DNA of 64,000 nucleotides from Brevipalpus yothersi (lineage: Eukaryota; Arthropoda; Arachnida; Trombidiformes; Tenuipalpidae): the NCBI GenBank assembly GCA_003956705.1, contig QZCP01000078.1:1-64000 (forward strand), read 5' to 3'. Both the position numbers and the translations under genes were made by a program. The number at the start of each line of letters is the position of its first letter. The first letter of the stretch is position 1. This document shows positions 60,173-64,000 of this stretch, one piece after another. The notes beneath the pieces are model-generated. The model worked only from the letters and a program-made list of their open reading frames with translations. It made no database searches and was not told the origin of the DNA.

Positions 60173-61392
60173 ACCTGTCATCATACTCTCTTGAATACAG
60201 TGATCAGTCGTCTAGGAAAAGTTTCGATATCAAATCAATTGCATCTTGTATATCTTCATCTTACGAGCTCTCAAGTTTGAACACATTGAATCTTTTTCAT
60301 CTCTTACCTCTTTCTCTTGATTCTCTTGATGTAGAGGAGAAAAATAGGAAGAAATAAATGAGAAAATAAGTAAAAGTCGGAGAGTTTCGAGTATCAAAAA
60401 GGAACTCATTCTTCTAGTGGCATAATCTGGTGGAATTTAGATCTTTCAATTGATTATAATTTGAAACGAATATGGTACAGATTTTACGATGATTGGTGGA
60501 AAATTGCTGAAATCTTAAAATTATAACTTAAGCTCGGTCAACAAACTTCCTGATTAGTCGTCATTTGTCAGGTTGAAATAAACTGAATCATATTTCAATA
60601 CCAGTAAATAAGATGCAATTTTTGAGTGATTATCATCGATTTTAGTTGTTTATTTAAATAGACGAGTAAATAGGTAAAACCCGAGGAGTTTGGGGAACCA
60701 AAATGGAACTCATTTTTCAAGGGTCATAATAGAATTTGAAACTTTCAATTGATCATAATTTGAAAACAATATAGAAGAGAATGAAAAAAATTATAGATTG
60801 CATGATAGTTTTTGGAGGTTGTTCGTTTTCTTCACGAATTTCGATGAATAATTTCAAAATATTGAGATAACAAATCAAATTTGGCCCGCAAGCTCTCTAG
60901 TGGGTCTTCAGTGGTCAAAATGAAATAAACAGAATATTTCAACACCAGCTGTTAAGATGTGATTTTCGAGTGATTATCAATTTTAGTCATCTGTTTCCTC
61001 AAATTAGTTACTGGAAATATTACAGGTGGGTAATATTGAGCAAAGATAGGAGAAAGCGTTACAGCTTCTAGGAAACCGTTTCTGGAAAGAGGAAAATGAT
61101 GGTCAGTATGAGAGTTAAGTCTGATTTATAACCCCTAAAAAATGTGAGTAAAAGCGGAAATGAACAAAAAGATCTGCACCAACTGTAACATTTCACTCTT
61201 TTCAAACCATTTCCGATACATTATAGCTTTTCGATTTGAATCTTTACATATTGCATCTGTTTGAATTGTAAAAATGTCCACCAAAAAATCTGTACCTGTA
61301 TCATTCAAGAGAGTGATAGTTCAGCACCATCTTGATGATAGTCTGAATCGCAAAACTTTGAGCATCATGTTCGACACTAAGAATTTACTCAC
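60173..61392. other. Intergenic; no gene recognised
   Basis: Internally repetitive: about 60360-60640 and 60660-60990 share the motifs AATTTCAACACCAG/ATTTCAATACCAG, GATTATCA(T)CGATTTTAGT and GGAACTCATT, so a roughly 300-base unit seems to be present twice. No exons 2-5 for the orphan exon on its right were found. Confidence 0.5.
60360..61000. repeat. Two diverged tandem copies of a ~300-base unit
   Basis: Both halves contain, in the same order, GGAACTCATT, a GGCATAAT/GGTCATAAT block, CTTTCAATTGATTATAATTTGAAA (second copy ATCATAATTTGAAA), TGAAATAAACTGAAT-like and GATTATCA.CGATTTTAGT segments. No coding potential. Confidence 0.5.
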
Positions 61393-61471
61393 CACATTGT
61401 TTATCCGATGTTTCAGGACTCACAATGGTTCCAAATGTGATGCATAAAATTAGAATTTGAAGTGTTAATAT
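61393..61471 (-). pseudogene. Orphan first exon of a trypsin-like protease
   Basis: It is 79 nt long, exactly the length of exon 1 in H and C, and ends in the usual TGTG/GTGAGT donor. It encodes a signal peptide very like that of H (ILILCITFGTIVSP), but the start codon ATG is ATA. No exon 2-5 follows in the next 1.3 kb. The upstream inverted repeat survives at 61544-61565, while the TGACGT box has become AATTAC-like. Confidence 0.8.
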
Positions 61472-61565
61472 TTTTAGACGTTGTTCAGGGCCCACAGATC
61501 AGAATTATTTGATCCTGTGAAGAGTATATGGAGAAGAAGATAGTCGAGCTGTTCAATAAGCTTGA

Positions 61566-62295
61566 TCATAACAGAGTGTGGATTACTTTGCCTCAGGGTC
61601 TTCGAAAGTAGCCACAAGACACTCAGAAATCAAGTTATCACACGATACAAATCAGTTAGTATAAATTTCTGCAGTTCACATAATTCGAATGATGAGACAC
61701 GGGTTGAACAATGTATATTTAAATCGCTCATGTACCTGATGAGGCAGCGAATTGATCGAATCGTTAATAAAGTTTAAGGCATTCTGAATGATATCTGAAA
61801 TTCGAATAGCTCAAATCATTTCATTACATCATATTCCTCACGTTCAGAAGAACAGAAGTTTCCGATTATGCTAGTGTCTAACCTCTATCTTTGGAACACT
61901 TGAAAATGATCTCAAGAGTTGAATAGTGGTTAATTCATCACTAATCAGAGGTAGACTGAAGACAAACTCATATACATGTGTGCTGCATGTAATTAGATGT
62001 AATTAGATGTACATCGCACTCTGAAAACTCATTCAAAATTTTTCACCACCTCTGAAACTTGGGAAACACTCTGACTCGATCTCCTAAAGCATGAAATTAG
62101 CTAGAATTTCAATCTTAAATGATTTTCCCAAATCGAAATTGTGTCGAACTATTAATTGCAATGTCTTCTATTGTTGATATTATATCAAAAGATTGACCAC
62201 AAAGAATTGAGCTTTTCATCAACAGTTTGATGATTACATTATGAATTCTGAATCAATTGTTTTTCATAGAGAAATCAAGAACAATTTATAAACGC
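61566..62295. other. Intergenic; no gene recognised
   Basis: AT-rich spacer between the orphan exon and protease H, without supported features. Confidence 0.45.
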
Positions 62296-63489
62296 TCAAA
62301 AATTTCGACAAAAATCTTTTGGAGCATCCTTTTTTCCCATTGATTTACGAATACTCTTCAGTTTGGTATATATTCCTGGGAAGCCTGAATGATTGGGACA
62401 GTCTGGTCCTCGACTCACTACACCTGCCAGATACCTGGAGAAAAGTTTGAGGAGAGTTCAGATTTCGCCAATGTGATCATCCTTCATGATGATAGTTACC
62501 GAAAATGGAGAATCATGGTACTTACCATCGATTATCGAGAGCATTTTTGTACATCAATGGGCCACCACTGTCACCAGCACATGCATCAGCATGCGTCTTG
62601 AAATTGTAGGCACAAATTTCACGAGATGCATCAACAGACTCGGAAAAACTTTCACCTTGTTTGTGATGCATATCGGCACATTTATCCTCTGTAGATCAAA
62701 ATATGATTGGTAACACGATGTACTACAATTTGGTATGTTACTACAGTCACTCACTTGAAATGAAGTCAACTTGAGCTTCCATTGGAACGGTTGATGTCAT
62801 TGGCATCATTTTATCAGGATCCTCTTCATCGGGTACCAAGTGGGATATACCCCAACCAACAACGGTTAGTTTTTTGTTCATCAAATTAGAATCAGAATCA
62901 AATTCTGGAATACAGACTGGTGAAATTGTCCTACTGAATTTGACTGGTTTTTTCAATACAAGGAGAGCGATATCATAGCCATTATATTCTGGATATCTAT
63001 GATCCACATAGTAGTGTGATATTTCGGCACCCTTGATGAACACATCAGCATCTTCAACAGATTGGATTCCCAAATAGGCCCGCAAATTCTCTGCTGGTAC
63101 CTTATGTTGAGTTCGGTTGAAAACACAGTGTGCTGCAGTCAAAATTCGACGAGAATCAATAAGACTTCCACCACAGATCGAGGTGCCACCGTTTTTGTCC
63201 ATCCTATCAAAATAATTCACTTGTTGCAATCAAATTAAGAACTTTCAGTTGTCAAACTTACTCCAAATAAGTTAACCATGGATATTTACGATAGCTAGCC
63301 TTTTTTCCGTAGAATACTCTAGATTGTGTGTTTTCGAGTCCACAGGCTGAAACATGAAGAAAAACATCGAATTATTTTCATAGATATTTTCACTGAACTT
63401 TATCACTTACCACATTGTCCTTCGGATGGATTTGGACTCACAATGAAGCTAAATGTGATGCAAAAAATTAGAACTTGAAGTGCAAGCAT
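62296..63489 (-). CDS. Trypsin-like serine protease H
   Basis: Exons: 63489-63411, 63346-63262, 63203-62755, 62688-62526, 62434-62296. They total 915 nt, or 304 aa. Signal peptide (MLALQVLIFCITFSFIVSP), propeptide CGLENTQSR, then VFYG. Catalytic His80, Asp132 (GYDIAL), Ser245 (ACAGDSGGP); pocket Asp239. Position 214-216 is SRG. The C-terminus is APKDFCRNF. All splice sites and phases match the array consensus. It has the best-preserved promoter module along with E. Confidence 0.95.
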
Positions 63490-63557
63490 TTTTACAACCA
63501 ATGCAAAATGTCCACGGGTCAGAAATATATTTGATGTTACGATCAAGAAAGAGATTT

Positions 63558-63601
63558 TCGAGCTGTTCAAAGCTCGATCAGATCAGACTGTGGTTGACGT
63601 T
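63558..63601 (-). promoter_or_regulatory. Shared protease promoter module (gene H)
   Basis: Inverted repeat TCGAGCT (63558-63564) and AGCTCGA (63571-63577), then CAGACTGTGG and TGACGTT (63595-63601). It lies 69-112 bases upstream of the start codon. Confidence 0.55.
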
Positions 63602-64000
63602 GACTAATTAAATTGCTTCAAGAGCTTAGACTAGACATCCAGGTATCAAAAAAATCACACGAGACAGAGCAGTGAATCTTCAACTGCAAAATTTCCATGA
63701 AGTGTGATCAGACGCATTCAACCAACGTCTTAAGGCTAGTTGAAAATTAGTTGAAGATGCTCATGAAAGTTTCATCTCAGATCGAGGAGATCACACTGAT
63801 CACCTCATGGCTGAAAATTTTTTGCCTAATTTTATCTATTTTGTTTTTCATTGAACTGATTTATTTTGACTATATAATATATATATATATATAATAGCTA
63901 ATATGTATGATAATAAGTGAAGCGTTAGATTATACGAGTCAAGGCATTGGATAAGCTCCATTTCTGAATAGGTAGGGAGTGGAAATTCTCTTTTAGATCG
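63602..64000. other. Intergenic to window end; no gene recognised
   Basis: AT-rich with a TA run at about 63874-63892. No coding sequence is supported. Confidence 0.45.

Noticed and set aside
35854..63489. Idea that the proteases are scabies-mite-type inactivated protease paralogues
   Set aside because: Those lack catalytic residues. Here His, Asp and Ser are present in all seven intact genes.
1..64000. CRISPR arrays, operons or other prokaryotic features
   Set aside because: Introns, TATA boxes, poly(A) signals and animal gene families throughout; no regularly spaced direct repeats were seen.

Overview
The window looks like nuclear DNA of a small, AT-rich arthropod genome. Genes are split by many short GT-AG introns, mostly about 50-100 bases, and intergenic DNA is full of (TC/GA)n, (CA)n and ATG/GAT-rich simple repeats. 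The best guess is an acariform (astigmatid-type) mite, based on compactness and on the look of the proteases; this is inference, and no species can be named without a search. Gene models were built by hand from splice sites and reading phase. For every model called complete, the exon lengths sum to a multiple of three.

Left part (1-31 kb), conserved housekeeping and neuronal genes: the 5' exons of a probable ADAM/ADAMTS-type metalloprotease (minus, leaving the window at the left edge); a complete 17-exon RIM gene, the presynaptic active-zone scaffold (minus, 4872-12325); a membrane-anchored class-3 aldehyde dehydrogenase (minus, 15865-18886); alpha-catenin (plus, 22439-25418); a small CUE-domain protein (plus, 26501-26902); and UDP-N-acetylhexosamine pyrophosphorylase, which supplies UDP-GlcNAc for chitin and glycoprotein synthesis (plus, 29134-30983).

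Right part (31.6-64 kb), a rapidly evolving block: a BROX-type BRO1-domain gene, an aspartic-protease relic with both catalytic motifs lost, and then an array of secreted trypsin-like serine proteases, all on the minus strand except one relic. Seven are intact (A 35854-37120, B 37774-38996, C 50113-51364, E 53998-55251, F 56939-58261, G 58827-60077, H 62296-63489) and several are broken (41.5 kb on plus, 45.5 kb, 47.6 kb, D at 52.1-53.1 kb, an orphan first exon at 61.4 kb). All intact copies share a five-exon layout with exon 2 of 85 nt, exon 3 of 449-452 nt and exon 4 of 163 nt, a chymotrypsinogen-like propeptide cysteine, a VF(Y/F)G new N-terminus, and Arg instead of Trp at position 215. Most have a TGACGT box 70-110 bases upstream of the ATG, often followed by a GAGCT...AGCTC inverted repeat.

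Interspersed are adenosylhomocysteinase (42559-44071), a 208-residue secreted or membrane protein of unknown role (39880-40506), a 199-residue membrane-anchored unknown (46180-46866) and a lone copia-type gag domain (48058-48627). A collapsed segmental copy of the BROX-trypsin block lies at 44.3-45.9 kb, with related relics up to 49.5 kb. Together the region reads as a birth-and-death gene cluster of putative digestive or host-interacting proteases set among housekeeping genes.
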